Shown: positions 1-7,378 of the stretch, piece after piece | How the letters are laid out: the number at the start of each line of letters is the position of its first letter | Numbering within the stretch: position 1 is the first letter of the stretch | DNA from: Fimbriimonadaceae bacterium | GTDB taxonomy: Bacteria; Armatimonadota; Fimbriimonadia; Fimbriimonadales; Fimbriimonadaceae | Reading direction: 5' to 3' | DNA length: 51,562 bases | Assembly (NCBI GenBank): GCA_020850835.1 | Contig: JADZDX010000012.1 | Span: 1 to 51,562, forward strand | The notes under the pieces: generated by a model | The model's database searches: none | What the model saw: the letters and a program-made list of their open reading frames with translations, nothing else | Told to the model about the DNA's origin: nothing | Program-made: the position numbers and the translations under genes

Positions 1-721
1 ACCAGAGGACTTTGCCCCATGCATCGTGGGCTGGCATGTCTTGATAGGTACGGGCTTGATCCAAGAAGGCATCTCGGTTCATTTCGTGCTGCAAGCGATT
101 CGGGCCGGCACAAAGCTTCAGGTTTGCGTCGAGCGACACCCCGAGGTTCTGTGCCACCAGGAGCCCCGCTCGATCAGCGCTGATTTCGGCTTGTCTTGAC
201 CATTCATACAGGGCGAGCACGATGCCATAGCTGACGGCGTCACCTAGGCCAAACGTGCGGCGACCCAGCATCTCCAACAAGGGCGCGAGTACCTGCGCAA
301 CGGAGAAATAGAGGATGTGGCCCGCTTTGATGTGTCCCAATTCATGGCCTATGAGATGAAAGAGTTCTTCGTCATTCAGATTCTCCACCATTGAACTTCG
401 CAAGGTGACATAGGGGCGTTCCACGCCACCCGCAAAGGCGTTCGGAAACGGATTGCTGCTGATGTAGAGCTCCGGTTCCGCCATGTCAAGGACCTGACAT
501 CCTTCGCGCATGATGTCGTAGAGGGTCCTGTATTGCCGTGGCCCACATCGCACTGCACGCCCCATGTTGTACACGTACATCCATCGGTCAATACCAAGGT
601 CATAGAACTTTCGGACAACATCAGGCAGGAGAGGCACCTTCTCAAGGGCGGCCAACGCTCTTCGGTCATTGTCGCTTACGAAGGCCTCCGCCGAAATGCC
701 TGGAAACGTCTTGCGGGACAT
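1..721 (-). CDS. M48 family zinc metallopeptidase (partial, C-terminus beyond left edge)
   Basis: Reading the minus strand from an ATG at 721 gives an open frame of about 240 codons running off the left edge. It contains HELGH (His126, Glu127, His130), the gluzincin zinc site, and further on EISAD (Glu179, Asp183), the usual third ligand region of the M48 family (HtpX/Ste24/BepA-like). I see no signal peptide and only weakly hydrophobic stretches in the visible part, so a cytosolic or membrane-attached peptidase is possible. It follows the CheY-like gene by 41 bases on the same strand but has its own likely -10 box (TAAAAT, 727-732) five bases before the ATG. The family is secure; the substrate is unknown. 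Confidence 0.85.
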   Translation of the reverse strand, partial: MSRKTFPGISAEAFVSDNDRRALAALEKVPLLPDVVRKFYDLGIDRWMYVYNMGRAVRCGPRQYRTLYDIMREGCQVLDMAEPELYISSNPFPNAFAGGVERPYVTLRSSMVENLNDEELFHLIGHELGHIKAGHILYFSVAQVLAPLLEMLGRRTFGLGDAVSYGIVLALYEWSRQAEISADRAGLLVAQNLGVSLDANLKLCAGPNRLQHEMNRDAFLDQARTYQDMPAHDAWGKVLW

Positions 722-726
722 GACTT

Positions 727-732
727 ATTTTA
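727..732 (-). promoter_or_regulatory. Putative -10 box for a leaderless M48 mRNA
   Basis: TAAAAT on the minus strand ends five bases before the ATG at 721. No good -35 is visible. It belongs to a set of TANNNT boxes at this spacing described in the findings. Confidence 0.4.
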
Positions 733-762
733 GTGTGATTTCAGCGGATGGGTTGCAGTGAC

Positions 763-1122
763 CTAGGCGGCCGACAGGGTCTTCCAGACCTTCTCATCCC
801 TAAACGGCTTGACGATAAAGTCCTTGGCTCCCGCAGCGACGGCTTCCTGAATTTGGTTGTGCTTGCTCATCGCCGTACACACTACGATCTTTGCCCCTGG
901 CGAGGCTTGTAGGATCGCCCGGATCGCAGAGATTCCATCCATCTCAGGCATCTCAATGTCCATGAGCACCAGATCGGGCAAGAGTTCTTTGTACAACGCG
1001 ACGGCCTGAGCCCCGTTCTCAGCCTCGCCAACAACTTCCCATCCGTGCGCGCTTAGAATTCGACGGAGCGCAAGCCGCACGTATTCCGCATCATCGCTGA
1101 TAAGAACTCTTCTTGAGGTCAT
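763..1122 (-). CDS. CheY-like single-domain response regulator
   Basis: This 119-residue protein is a lone receiver domain. The acidic pair Asp10-Asp11, phosphoacceptor Asp55 (in LMDIEMPEMDG), Thr83 and Lys105 (KPF) are all present, so it should be phosphorylated normally. It has no output domain, as in CheY, and presumably works by binding a partner. Its ATG overlaps the stop of the upstream HDOD gene by four bases, and cheD lies just before that, so the three are probably co-transcribed. Association with CheD points to chemotaxis or twitching signalling; the partner kinase is not in the window. Confidence 0.92.
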   Translation of the reverse strand: MTSRRVLISDDAEYVRLALRRILSAHGWEVVGEAENGAQAVALYKELLPDLVLMDIEMPEMDGISAIRAILQASPGAKIVVCTAMSKHNQIQEAVAAGAKDFIVKPFRDEKVWKTLSAA

Positions 1123-1997
1123 CCCATGCCTTCAAGGAGCGCCTCACCGTGCAAGACAGCCCCAACGAACTGCTCGACCAGTCCATCAAAATCTTCGGCA
1201 GATACCCGGCAGATTTCAAGGCTTTCCTCACAGAGTTGGTATTGGAGCCCGTCACCGCCGAGGCCATAACCTGTCACCATGGCAAGGACATCAGCCAAGT
1301 GGATTGCGTGCGCAAGCCATGAGTTTCCGGAACCAAGTGGGTTGTGGTGCCAACGAATACCTTCAACAATCTCCTGGGGGAGATTCCAATTCTCGGCCAT
1401 GTGGGCGCCAATCTCAGAGTGTGTGTGCCCAAGGACCGTCCGCTCTACATCTTCAAAGGTCATCCCGCCCTTGATGCCGAGTTGCATCATCAAGGAAATC
1501 TTCCCATCGATGCAATTATCAATCGCGATTTTTCCGATGTCCGCCAACAAACCCGCAACAAAGGCCTCTTCGGGATCAAATTGACCAATGCGAGCGATCA
1601 TTTGTGCACCCAGGGCCAGCCCCATTGAGTGCCGCATAAGCTGGCGGGGAGGTAAATCATAACCCTTGAGCGGGCGCGTCATCCAAGTGAAGGTTCCGGC
1701 GACCATGGCGATCAGCCGTACCGTTCGGAACCCGAGCAGGATGACGGCTTCTTGGAGCGATGTCACCTTGCGGGGTAGGCCATAGAATGAGCTATTCGCG
1801 AGACGAAGAACCTTGGCCGTCACCGCTTGGTCCATGCCAATGGCATCCGCGATGGCCCTTGAAGTGGCATCGCTATTGCCAGTGAGTTGAATGACCCGCA
1901 TAATGGCCCCGGGCAGAACGGGAAGATCTTGGGTCTGACGAAGGATCGCCTGGATAGGAAGTCTGGGGCGATCGCCATGGCTTACTGCAGGTTGCAT
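1119..1997 (-). CDS. HDOD domain signalling protein
   Basis: The 292-residue product starts with a typical HDOD entry (about residues 20-215, including LPVLPGAIMRVIQLTG). HDOD domains are relatives of HD hydrolases without the catalytic metal site and act as protein-interaction modules in bacterial signalling, often beside receiver domains. No second known domain is visible in the last 70 residues. The start ATG at 1997 overlaps the end of cheD by 16 bases and the stop overlaps cheY by four, so this is the middle gene of a three-gene signalling unit. A purine-rich stretch (GGGGGAAAAG) lies just before the ATG. Confidence 0.85.
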   Translation of the reverse strand: MQPAVSHGDRPRLPIQAILRQTQDLPVLPGAIMRVIQLTGNSDATSRAIADAIGMDQAVTAKVLRLANSSFYGLPRKVTSLQEAVILLGFRTVRLIAMVAGTFTWMTRPLKGYDLPPRQLMRHSMGLALGAQMIARIGQFDPEEAFVAGLLADIGKIAIDNCIDGKISLMMQLGIKGGMTFEDVERTVLGHTHSEIGAHMAENWNLPQEIVEGIRWHHNPLGSGNSWLAHAIHLADVLAMVTGYGLGGDGLQYQLCEESLEICRVSAEDFDGLVEQFVGAVLHGEALLEGMG

Positions 1998-2539
1998 ATC
2001 GTCTTTTCCCCCTCGTGGACGGTTCGCACCTTGACATCTCCGTCTGCGGTGCAGAAGGAAACGTCGCGCCCGGTCGTGCCACCAGTATCGTTGCCCACGA
2101 CTTCAGCCCCTAAACGGCTTAACTCGGATTTAGCCGCCTCGGAGTTGCGACGACCAAGCTCAAGGGCGGGCAAGGAGGCGCCGCTGGCGAGGTGGACGAA
2201 GTCCGAACCTCCCGCATAAGCCCATTTGAGCCTTTCGGCCACGGCTCCGGCCTTAACCAATTCGTTCAGTAGGTACTCAACGGCGGTATCCATGAACGTT
2301 CCTGGGCGATCACTACTTGAACTTGGTAGTCGCTTCGGCAAAATGATATGGGCCACACCCGACACACAAGCATGGGCATCGTATGCAATTACCGCGATAC
2401 AGCTACCGATGCCCTGACACTCCAGAAGCGTTGGGCCATTAACAACCCTGATCTCGGCTAAGCCGACTGAAAATTGATGACTACTCAAACCACCCCCTGA
2501 TTGGCTCCCGAAGCTAAGGTTCCACTGTCGCACGTCCAT
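1982..2539 (-). CDS. cheD: CheD-like chemoreceptor glutamine deamidase
   Basis: CheD deamidates glutamines of methyl-accepting chemotaxis proteins and interacts with CheC or CheY. The 185-residue protein has the family core GIGSCIAV with nucleophile Cys47 and VAHIILP with His64. The position occupied by Thr21 in Thermotoga CheD (six residues before the cysteine) is Cys41 here. The N-terminus is about 25 residues longer than usual; ATG at 2539 was kept because I found no better start nearer the domain. No cheC, cheA or receptor gene is in the window. Confidence 0.85.
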   Translation of the reverse strand: MDVRQWNLSFGSQSGGGLSSHQFSVGLAEIRVVNGPTLLECQGIGSCIAVIAYDAHACVSGVAHIILPKRLPSSSSDRPGTFMDTAVEYLLNELVKAGAVAERLKWAYAGGSDFVHLASGASLPALELGRRNSEAAKSELSRLGAEVVGNDTGGTTGRDVSFCTADGDVKVRTVHEGEKTICNLQ

Positions 2540-2679
2540 CTGGACTGGCTCATTTACGGGAGGTCCCAGGACTTCTCATGTCTGGAACTTCCGCAAGGGC
2601 TACTGTGTTGCATGAGGTGTATGGAGATGGGCAACAAAAGCCCGTTCCTAAAACTAAAAGCAACGAAGACAGCCTCTTG

Positions 2680-2731
2680 GGTGGGTCGCACCTCTCCTCC
2701 CAGAATCAACTAAGCGACCCACCATTTTTTT
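2680..2731 (+). terminator. Rho-independent terminator in front of accB, without an upstream plus-strand gene
   Basis: A perfect 10-bp stem (GGTGGGTCGC at 2680-2689 with GCGACCCACC at 2714-2723) is followed by A and seven T residues (2725-2731). The loop is 24 bases. The T tract is only on the plus strand, so it would stop transcripts moving toward accB, yet the only upstream gene, cheD, points the other way. It may close a small RNA or a leader subject to attenuation. Confidence 0.65.
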
Positions 2732-2740
2732 CGATCTTGG

Positions 2741-2746
2741 TACACT
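2741..2746 (+). promoter_or_regulatory. Putative -10 box for accB
   Basis: TACACT lies seven bases before the accB ATG and just downstream of the terminator. If used, it gives a leaderless mRNA that avoids the terminator. No -35 match is visible. Confidence 0.4.
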
Positions 2747-2753
2747 CCGCCCC

Positions 2754-3152
2754 ATGTCTGGGTTGAGCCGCGATCTCATTGAGCATGCGCTGAATACGGC
2801 GCAGCAAAACGGGTACCGCTTCGTCAATTTGAAAGTGGGCGGAGAGCGGTTTATGGCCACGTTCGATACCCATTCTTCGCCAGAAACGGTCGTGAACGGT
2901 GTGCCCGATATGGCGGCCGTTGAGCAACTGGCTACGATGCATGATCTGAAAGCGGGCAGCGTTGGGTATGTCTCGCTTGCTGATCTCGCAATTGGAGATG
3001 TCGTCGAGGCCGGCCAAAGTATTGGTGCTGTCACGGCATTGGGTCTTAGGCATGATATTGTCTCGTCCAAAAGCGGCACCATTGCGGAGATCTTCGTCGA
3101 AGATGGGGCGCCGGTTGAATTCGGGCAGTTGGTGGCGAAGGTGGCCCTATGA
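2754..3152 (+). CDS. AccB-like (BCCP) protein lacking the biotinyl lysine
   Basis: The 132-residue protein has the layout of the biotin carboxyl carrier protein of acetyl-CoA carboxylase: an N-terminal helical/beta segment (about 5-37), a linker, and a biotinyl/lipoyl barrel (about 55-132). It aligns without gaps to the E. coli carrier across KSGTI and PVEF, but the AMKM biotinylation motif reads A95-L96-G97-L98, so the acceptor lysine is glycine. It cannot carry biotin at that position. It starts an operon containing accC and shares four bases (ATGA) with the next gene. It could be a regulatory or structural dummy subunit, as plant BADC proteins are, or a diverged paralogue; a true AccB would have to be elsewhere. 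Confidence 0.8.
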   Translation: MSGLSRDLIEHALNTAQQNGYRFVNLKVGGERFMATFDTHSSPETVVNGVPDMAAVEQLATMHDLKAGSVGYVSLADLAIGDVVEAGQSIGAVTALGLRHDIVSSKSGTIAEIFVEDGAPVEFGQLVAKVAL

Positions 3153-3472
3153 AGGTACTCGCGATTCTCATCCCTCTGGCCGTGATCGGGTGTACCGAAA
3201 CGGGGAATCAACGAGCCGATCAAGTAGGCCATACCGTGGTCGGGCAGAGTATGGCTCGGGCAAAAGATGAAGTTTGCATGGAGAATTTGCGCCAGATACG
3301 GGCCGCTATCCAAATCGCCATGACCAATGCGGACGAGACGCCTCCAGCCGGGCTCAAGGACCTGCGCCTTCCACCGGAGATGCTCGTTGACCCCATTGAT
3401 AAGAAGCCGTACGACTACGATCCTGCGGCTGGCACCGTCAAGTGCAACCACCCGGGACACAAAAAGTACTGA
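3149..3472 (+). CDS. Small predicted lipoprotein, pseudopilin-like tail
   Basis: The 107-residue product begins with a short hydrophobic segment and a lipobox (LAVIGC, Cys15), so it is probably a lipoprotein. The mature part contains CMENLRQIRAAIQIA, then a Pro-rich segment ending in DPIDKKPYDYDPAAG, which resembles the segment after the N-terminal helix in type II pseudopilins (NLRQ... DP...G..Y.Y). It overlaps accB by four bases and accC by one (TGATG), so it is translated as part of the acc operon, an odd place for an envelope protein. I do not recognise the family. Confidence 0.75.
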   Translation: MKVLAILIPLAVIGCTETGNQRADQVGHTVVGQSMARAKDEVCMENLRQIRAAIQIAMTNADETPPAGLKDLRLPPEMLVDPIDKKPYDYDPAAGTVKCNHPGHKKY

Positions 3473-4827
3473 TGTTTAACAAAATTTTGGTCGCGAATAG
3501 GGGCGAAATAGCGCTACGCGTCATGCGGGGTTGTAAAGCTTTGGGGATCGAAACAGTGGCTATTTACAGTCAAGCCGACAAAGACAGCCTCCATGTTGCG
3601 TTTGCCGACCAAGCAATTTGTGTTGGAGAAGCATCCAACACCGACTCATATCTGAACCTCGCCAATGTCTTGATGGCGGTTGAGATTTCCGGCGCCGACG
3701 CGGTGCATCCCGGCTACGGCTACTTTTCCGAACGCGATCACTTTGCCGAAGCCCTGGCTCAGATGGGGGTTAAGTTTATTGGCCCCTCTGCAGCAGCAAT
3801 CGTTGCCATGGGTGATAAGGCCATGGCCAAGGCGGCGGCAATCGCATCAAATTGCCCGGTAGTCCGCGGCAGCGAGGGGCCCGTCCCAACCGAACAGGAG
3901 GCACTTGATCTGGCTGCTGAAATCGGCTACCCAGTCCTTCTTAAGGCTGTGGCGGGAGGTGGCGGACGCGGGATCCGAAAGGTAAGCGATGCTACCGAAC
4001 TTCAAAAGTCGTGGAGCATTGCGCAGGCGGAAGCGCAAGCCAGTTTTGGCAATGACGCAATGCTAGTAGAAAAGTTTATCGAGAATCCACGCCACGTTGA
4101 AATTCAGGTTCTGTTCGATGAGCACGGAAACGGTGTTTATCTCTTTGAAAGGGAATGCTCGGTTCAAAACCTTCGGCATCAGAAGATTGTCGAGGAAGCT
4201 CCCTTTGCGTTGATGGAACCGGGTTTGCGACAGGCCATGGGCGAAGCTGCCGTCCGCGTGGCGGGGAGCGTTGGCTACACCAATGCGGGAACCGTCGAGT
4301 TCCTCGTGGATGAGGCCGGTGATTTCTATTTCCTTGAGATGAACACTCGACTTCAAGTTGAGCATCCCGTGACCGAGAGCGTCACTGGAGTTGACCTTGT
4401 TGAGTTGCAACTGCGGATTGCGTCGGGTGAACACCTGCCATTCATTCAAGACGATTTGAGCCTGAACGGACATGCAATTGAGGCACGGATCACGGCCCAA
4501 GACCCGGACAATAACTTTGCTCCGAGCACCGGGCTCATCAAGGTCTGGAATGCGCCGGGCGGTATTGGCATTCGGATGGATACCCATGTCTATGCTGGCT
4601 TCTCGGTCTCGCCGTTCTACGATCCAATGATTGCAAAACTCATCGTGACCGGCTGTGATCGGGACCAGTGCATCCGTCGCCTCACGGTAGCGCTTGATGA
4701 GTTTGAAGTAGATGGCATCTTGACGAATATTCCGTTCTTGCGCCGGCTCGTTCGCCATCCGGACTTCATCTCCGGCAAGGTCAGTACGGCTTTCGTTCCG
4801 GCGATGCTTGAGGAAGCTCTAGTTTGA
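3472..4827 (+). CDS. accC: Biotin carboxylase subunit of acetyl-CoA carboxylase
   Basis: The 451-residue ATP-grasp enzyme carboxylates biotin on the carrier protein with ATP and bicarbonate, the first step of fatty acid synthesis. It shows the N-terminal KILVANRGEIALRV, the glycine-rich ATP loop GGGGRGIRKV, and the active-site block LEMNTRLQVEHPVTE. I chose the ATG at 3472 because it starts exactly at the conserved MFNKILVANRGE and overlaps the previous stop; a longer frame from 3442 adds residues unlike the family. The loop before HQKIVEEAP reads SVQNLRHQK, one residue longer than the common SVQRRHQK. The gene beside it encodes a carrier without the biotin site. Confidence 0.97.
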   Translation: MFNKILVANRGEIALRVMRGCKALGIETVAIYSQADKDSLHVAFADQAICVGEASNTDSYLNLANVLMAVEISGADAVHPGYGYFSERDHFAEALAQMGVKFIGPSAAAIVAMGDKAMAKAAAIASNCPVVRGSEGPVPTEQEALDLAAEIGYPVLLKAVAGGGGRGIRKVSDATELQKSWSIAQAEAQASFGNDAMLVEKFIENPRHVEIQVLFDEHGNGVYLFERECSVQNLRHQKIVEEAPFALMEPGLRQAMGEAAVRVAGSVGYTNAGTVEFLVDEAGDFYFLEMNTRLQVEHPVTESVTGVDLVELQLRIASGEHLPFIQDDLSLNGHAIEARITAQDPDNNFAPSTGLIKVWNAPGGIGIRMDTHVYAGFSVSPFYDPMIAKLIVTGCDRDQCIRRLTVALDEFEVDGILTNIPFLRRLVRHPDFISGKVSTAFVPAMLEEALV

Positions 4828-5396
4828 AGTCCGCCGCAGAGCTAAGGCTCGCCGCGCGTCACGCGGCCCTTCAAGCCATCTACGCATTAGATTGTGAGGA
4901 AAGCGAACTTGAAGAGGTCTTGACGTACGCACTTGGACAAGAGAGCTTTCCCGAAGTCCTCGTACAATACATCACCACATTAGTCAAGGCAACGTTTGAA
5001 GACGGCGAGCGACTCGATGGCATGATTTCTCCACTCTTGGCCCAAGGTTGGCGATTCGAACGACTTGCAAAGGTCGATCGGGCGATCCTGAGGATGGCCG
5101 CGGCCGAGTTTGAGCACATCCCGCAAACCCCACCAAAAGTAACGATCAACGAGTCAGTGGAATTGGCAAAACTATTCGGTGACCAAAACAGCCCGCCGTT
5201 CATCAATGGGGTTCTTGGAAGGTTATTGCCTCTATCAGCAAAATCCAGCTATAAGCACGAAGACTTTGACCCCATGCTTACCGAGCCCGTCGTAAGGGAC
5301 ACCTCAGACGAAGACGGTGAGGAAATTGTTGAAGCCGGGTCCGAACTTCACGAAGAGTTGTCTAATTCACCGGGCTGGACCATTCGTACACCATAA
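4824..5396 (+). CDS. nusB: Transcription antitermination factor NusB with acidic C-terminal extension
   Basis: NusB binds boxA RNA with ribosomal protein S10 and supports rRNA antitermination. The N-terminal 140 residues match the family (RLAARHAALQAIYALD; FERLAKVDRAILRMA; INESVELAKLFGD; FINGVLGRLL). After that comes an unusual acidic tail of about 45 residues (DTSDEDGEEIVEAGSELHEE), making it 190 residues instead of about 140. The start is a TTG whose last two bases lie in the accC stop (TTGA), so translation is coupled. folD follows after eight bases. Confidence 0.92.
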   Translation: MKSAAELRLAARHAALQAIYALDCEESELEEVLTYALGQESFPEVLVQYITTLVKATFEDGERLDGMISPLLAQGWRFERLAKVDRAILRMAAAEFEHIPQTPPKVTINESVELAKLFGDQNSPPFINGVLGRLLPLSAKSSYKHEDFDPMLTEPVVRDTSDEDGEEIVEAGSELHEELSNSPGWTIRTP

Positions 5397-5404
5397 GGGA
5401 GGGC

Positions 5405-6286
5405 ATGTCAAAATTGACGGCGACCATGTCCGCCCAATTTCTTGACGGCAAAGCCCTGAGCACGGACCTACGAAACCAACTCGCAGAACGAGTGAGCGCA
5501 TTGCGCTTGAAGGGCGTTGTACCAAGGCTTGAGGCGATCGTAGCTTCCCAAGATCCAGCGAGCGTGGCCTACGTGAATATGAAACGATCGTGGGCGCGGA
5601 AGGCAGGGATTGAGAGCGGTCAATGGGAGGCCAGTCCAACCACGACCCAGACAGAGCTATTGGACCAGATTGACAAACTCAATCGCGACCCAGCCGTCCA
5701 CGGTGTATTGTTGCAACACCCCTTGCCCAAGCACCTTAACGAAGACGCAGCACTCCTTGCCTTGGGGGCCGAAAAAGATGCCGACGGGCTAACACCCCAA
5801 TCCTTGGGAGCCCTGGTTGCCGGACTACCGGGGTATCGATGCGCGACACCACTCGGCATTACTCGCTTGCTGGATCACCACAATATTGACCTTGTCGGTA
5901 AACATGCCGTTGTCATTGGACGCAGTGTCATCCTTGGGAAGCCGATGGCCCTGATGCTCCTTGAGAAGAATGCGACCGTTACCATTGCCCACAGCAAGAC
6001 CCAAGAACTGCCGAGCCTGTGTCGCACCGCCGATATTGTTGTTGCAGCGGTGGGGCGGCCCGAAATGGTCCGGGGGGATTGGATCAAGCCGGGCGCGGTG
6101 GTCGTTGACGCGGGCTACAACCGGGTTGAGGGCCGAGACAAGGATGTCGGGGACTGCCACTTTGCGGAGTGCTCGGCGGTTGCAGGTTGGATTACCCCGG
6201 TTCCTGGTGGAGTCGGGCCGATGACCGTGGTTTCGCTCCTAATGAACACCGTTGATGCGGCGGAGGCGCAATTTGGCAAGTCTTGA
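5405..6286 (+). CDS. folD: Bifunctional methylenetetrahydrofolate dehydrogenase/cyclohydrolase
   Basis: FolD interconverts 5,10-methylene-, methenyl- and 10-formyl-tetrahydrofolate. The 293-residue protein carries catalytic Lys60 in YVNMK, the QHPLP segment (residues 104-108, usually QLPLP), KDADG with the folate-contacting Asp127, the dinucleotide loop GRSVILGKPMA and the C-terminal PVPGGVGPMT. A good ribosome binding site (GGGAGG) precedes the ATG at 5405; a second in-frame ATG eight codons later is also possible. Confidence 0.97.
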   Translation: MSKLTATMSAQFLDGKALSTDLRNQLAERVSALRLKGVVPRLEAIVASQDPASVAYVNMKRSWARKAGIESGQWEASPTTTQTELLDQIDKLNRDPAVHGVLLQHPLPKHLNEDAALLALGAEKDADGLTPQSLGALVAGLPGYRCATPLGITRLLDHHNIDLVGKHAVVIGRSVILGKPMALMLLEKNATVTIAHSKTQELPSLCRTADIVVAAVGRPEMVRGDWIKPGAVVVDAGYNRVEGRDKDVGDCHFAECSAVAGWITPVPGGVGPMTVVSLLMNTVDAAEAQFGKS

Positions 6287-6647
6287 AGAACTCGCATCTA
6301 TGGCTCTTTCGCTACCCGGAGTAGCTCAGCGTGGGAATGCCTTTGAGGTAGAGGTCAAAGGCAAGCGGAAAGGACTCTGCTGGGTTTGGCTCGAGAGGAT
6401 CGAACCCAAAAAGGCGAGGGTTCCCAACCCAAGATACTGGGCTATCGTAACTTCTTCCCACTCGGTTCGCGAGGCATGGGAACAAACGGAGCCCGAGCTG
6501 TTCATCCACGATCCGCACTACAATGGTTATCCGGCCGTCATTGTTACCCTTGACCGCGTGCCTATGGATACCCTTCGCGACCTTCTGGTGGAGGCTTGGA
6601 AAAGTAGAGTTCCTAAAGCCCTCCTCCGGGCCCATCCAGAATTCTAG
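6273..6647 (+). CDS. MmcQ/YjbR family protein
   Basis: This is a small protein of about 124 residues with the CyaY-like/YjbR fold signature: LEELASMALSLPGV near the start, a WVWLER strand and a C-terminal helix (LRDLLVEAWKSRVP). The TTG at 6273 is preceded by GGAGG at a good distance and places the start where the family begins; an ATG at 6255 without such a site would add six residues (MRRRRN). The gene overlaps the end of folD. The molecular role of the family is unsettled; DNA binding has been proposed. Confidence 0.75.
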   Translation: MASLEELASMALSLPGVAQRGNAFEVEVKGKRKGLCWVWLERIEPKKARVPNPRYWAIVTSSHSVREAWEQTEPELFIHDPHYNGYPAVIVTLDRVPMDTLRDLLVEAWKSRVPKALLRAHPEF

Positions 6648-6658
6648 GACTATTGAAA

Positions 6659-6673
6659 CTTAACCCTCTGGGT
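6659..6673. repeat. Short perfect inverted repeat before yugP
   Basis: TAACCC-TCT-GGGTTA is a perfect 6-bp inverted repeat sitting between the yjbR-like stop and the ribosome binding site of the next gene, about 20 bases before its ATG and next to a TTGAAA (6654-6659). It could be an operator or a weak hairpin. There is no T tract. Confidence 0.35.
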
Positions 6674-6692
6674 TACGTTAGGAAGGCGAAGG

Positions 6693-7358
6693 ATGCTTAC
6701 GTATCTAATTTATGCATTGCCGGGAATCGCGCTTGCCCTGTACGCGCAGTTTAAGGTCAAGAGCACATTCGCTAAATATTCTCAGGTGCCTACCGAGAAG
6801 GGCGTGAACGGTGTTCAGGCCGCTCAATGGATCATGGATCATACAAATGTCCATGTTCGAGTTGATCGCATTCAAGGGGAACTCACTGATCACTACGATC
6901 CTCGGGGCAAAGTAATACGGCTCTCCGATTCGTCAGTTCAAAACTCGGTCGCCAGCGTTGCCGTAGTCGCCCACGAACTTGGGCATGCCGAACAGGATGC
7001 TCAGGACTACTTACCCTTGAAGGCACGGGGGGCCATTGTGCCCGCGGTATCGGCGGGCGGCGGCATTGCCCCGATGCTCTTCATGGTCGGAATTTTCATC
7101 AACTCAACTGGCCTGATGTTGGCCGGAGCCATCCTGTTCTCCCTGACGACCGTCTTTGCCTTGGTCACCTTGCCCGTTGAGTTCAACGCAAGTGCCCGCG
7201 CTTTGCGCACTCTGGAGAGTTCGCAACTGCTTACGGCACAAGAAATGGTCGGCGCGAAAAAGGTGCTGAATGCAGCAGCCCTCACATACGTCGCGGCGGC
7301 CCTACAAAGCATCTTGATCCTGCTGTACTACCTATCGGCCAGCCGAAGTAACAACTAG
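6693..7358 (+). CDS. YugP-type zinc metallopeptidase, membrane-bound
   Basis: The 221-residue protein has an N-terminal membrane anchor (about residues 2-20), the zinc motif HELGH in VVAHELGHAEQD near residue 94, and two further membrane segments (about 115-160), with a last one near the C-terminus. This is the arrangement of the neutral zinc metallopeptidase 2 family (Bacillus YugP). A strong purine-rich site (AGGAAGGCGAAGG) precedes the ATG. The substrate is unknown; a membrane-protein quality-control role would fit but is inference. rnj follows in the same direction. Confidence 0.88.
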   Translation: MLTYLIYALPGIALALYAQFKVKSTFAKYSQVPTEKGVNGVQAAQWIMDHTNVHVRVDRIQGELTDHYDPRGKVIRLSDSSVQNSVASVAVVAHELGHAEQDAQDYLPLKARGAIVPAVSAGGGIAPMLFMVGIFINSTGLMLAGAILFSLTTVFALVTLPVEFNASARALRTLESSQLLTAQEMVGAKKVLNAAALTYVAAALQSILILLYYLSASRSNN

Positions 7359-7365
7359 GGTCAGG

Positions 7366-7371
7366 TACCCT
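7366..7371 (+). promoter_or_regulatory. Putative -10 box for rnj
   Basis: TACCCT ends seven bases before the TTG start of rnj. There is no ribosome binding site between, which fits a leaderless start. Confidence 0.35.
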
Positions 7372-7378
7372 ACTGAAC

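Noticed and set aside
2654-3460. 268-codon minus-strand open frame across the accB region
   Set aside because: It lies antisense to the AccB-like and lipoprotein genes, whose products are recognisable; its translation is Arg/Pro/Ser-rich without family features.
4063-4758. 231-codon minus-strand frame inside accC
   Set aside because: Antisense to highly conserved accC; a shadow frame.
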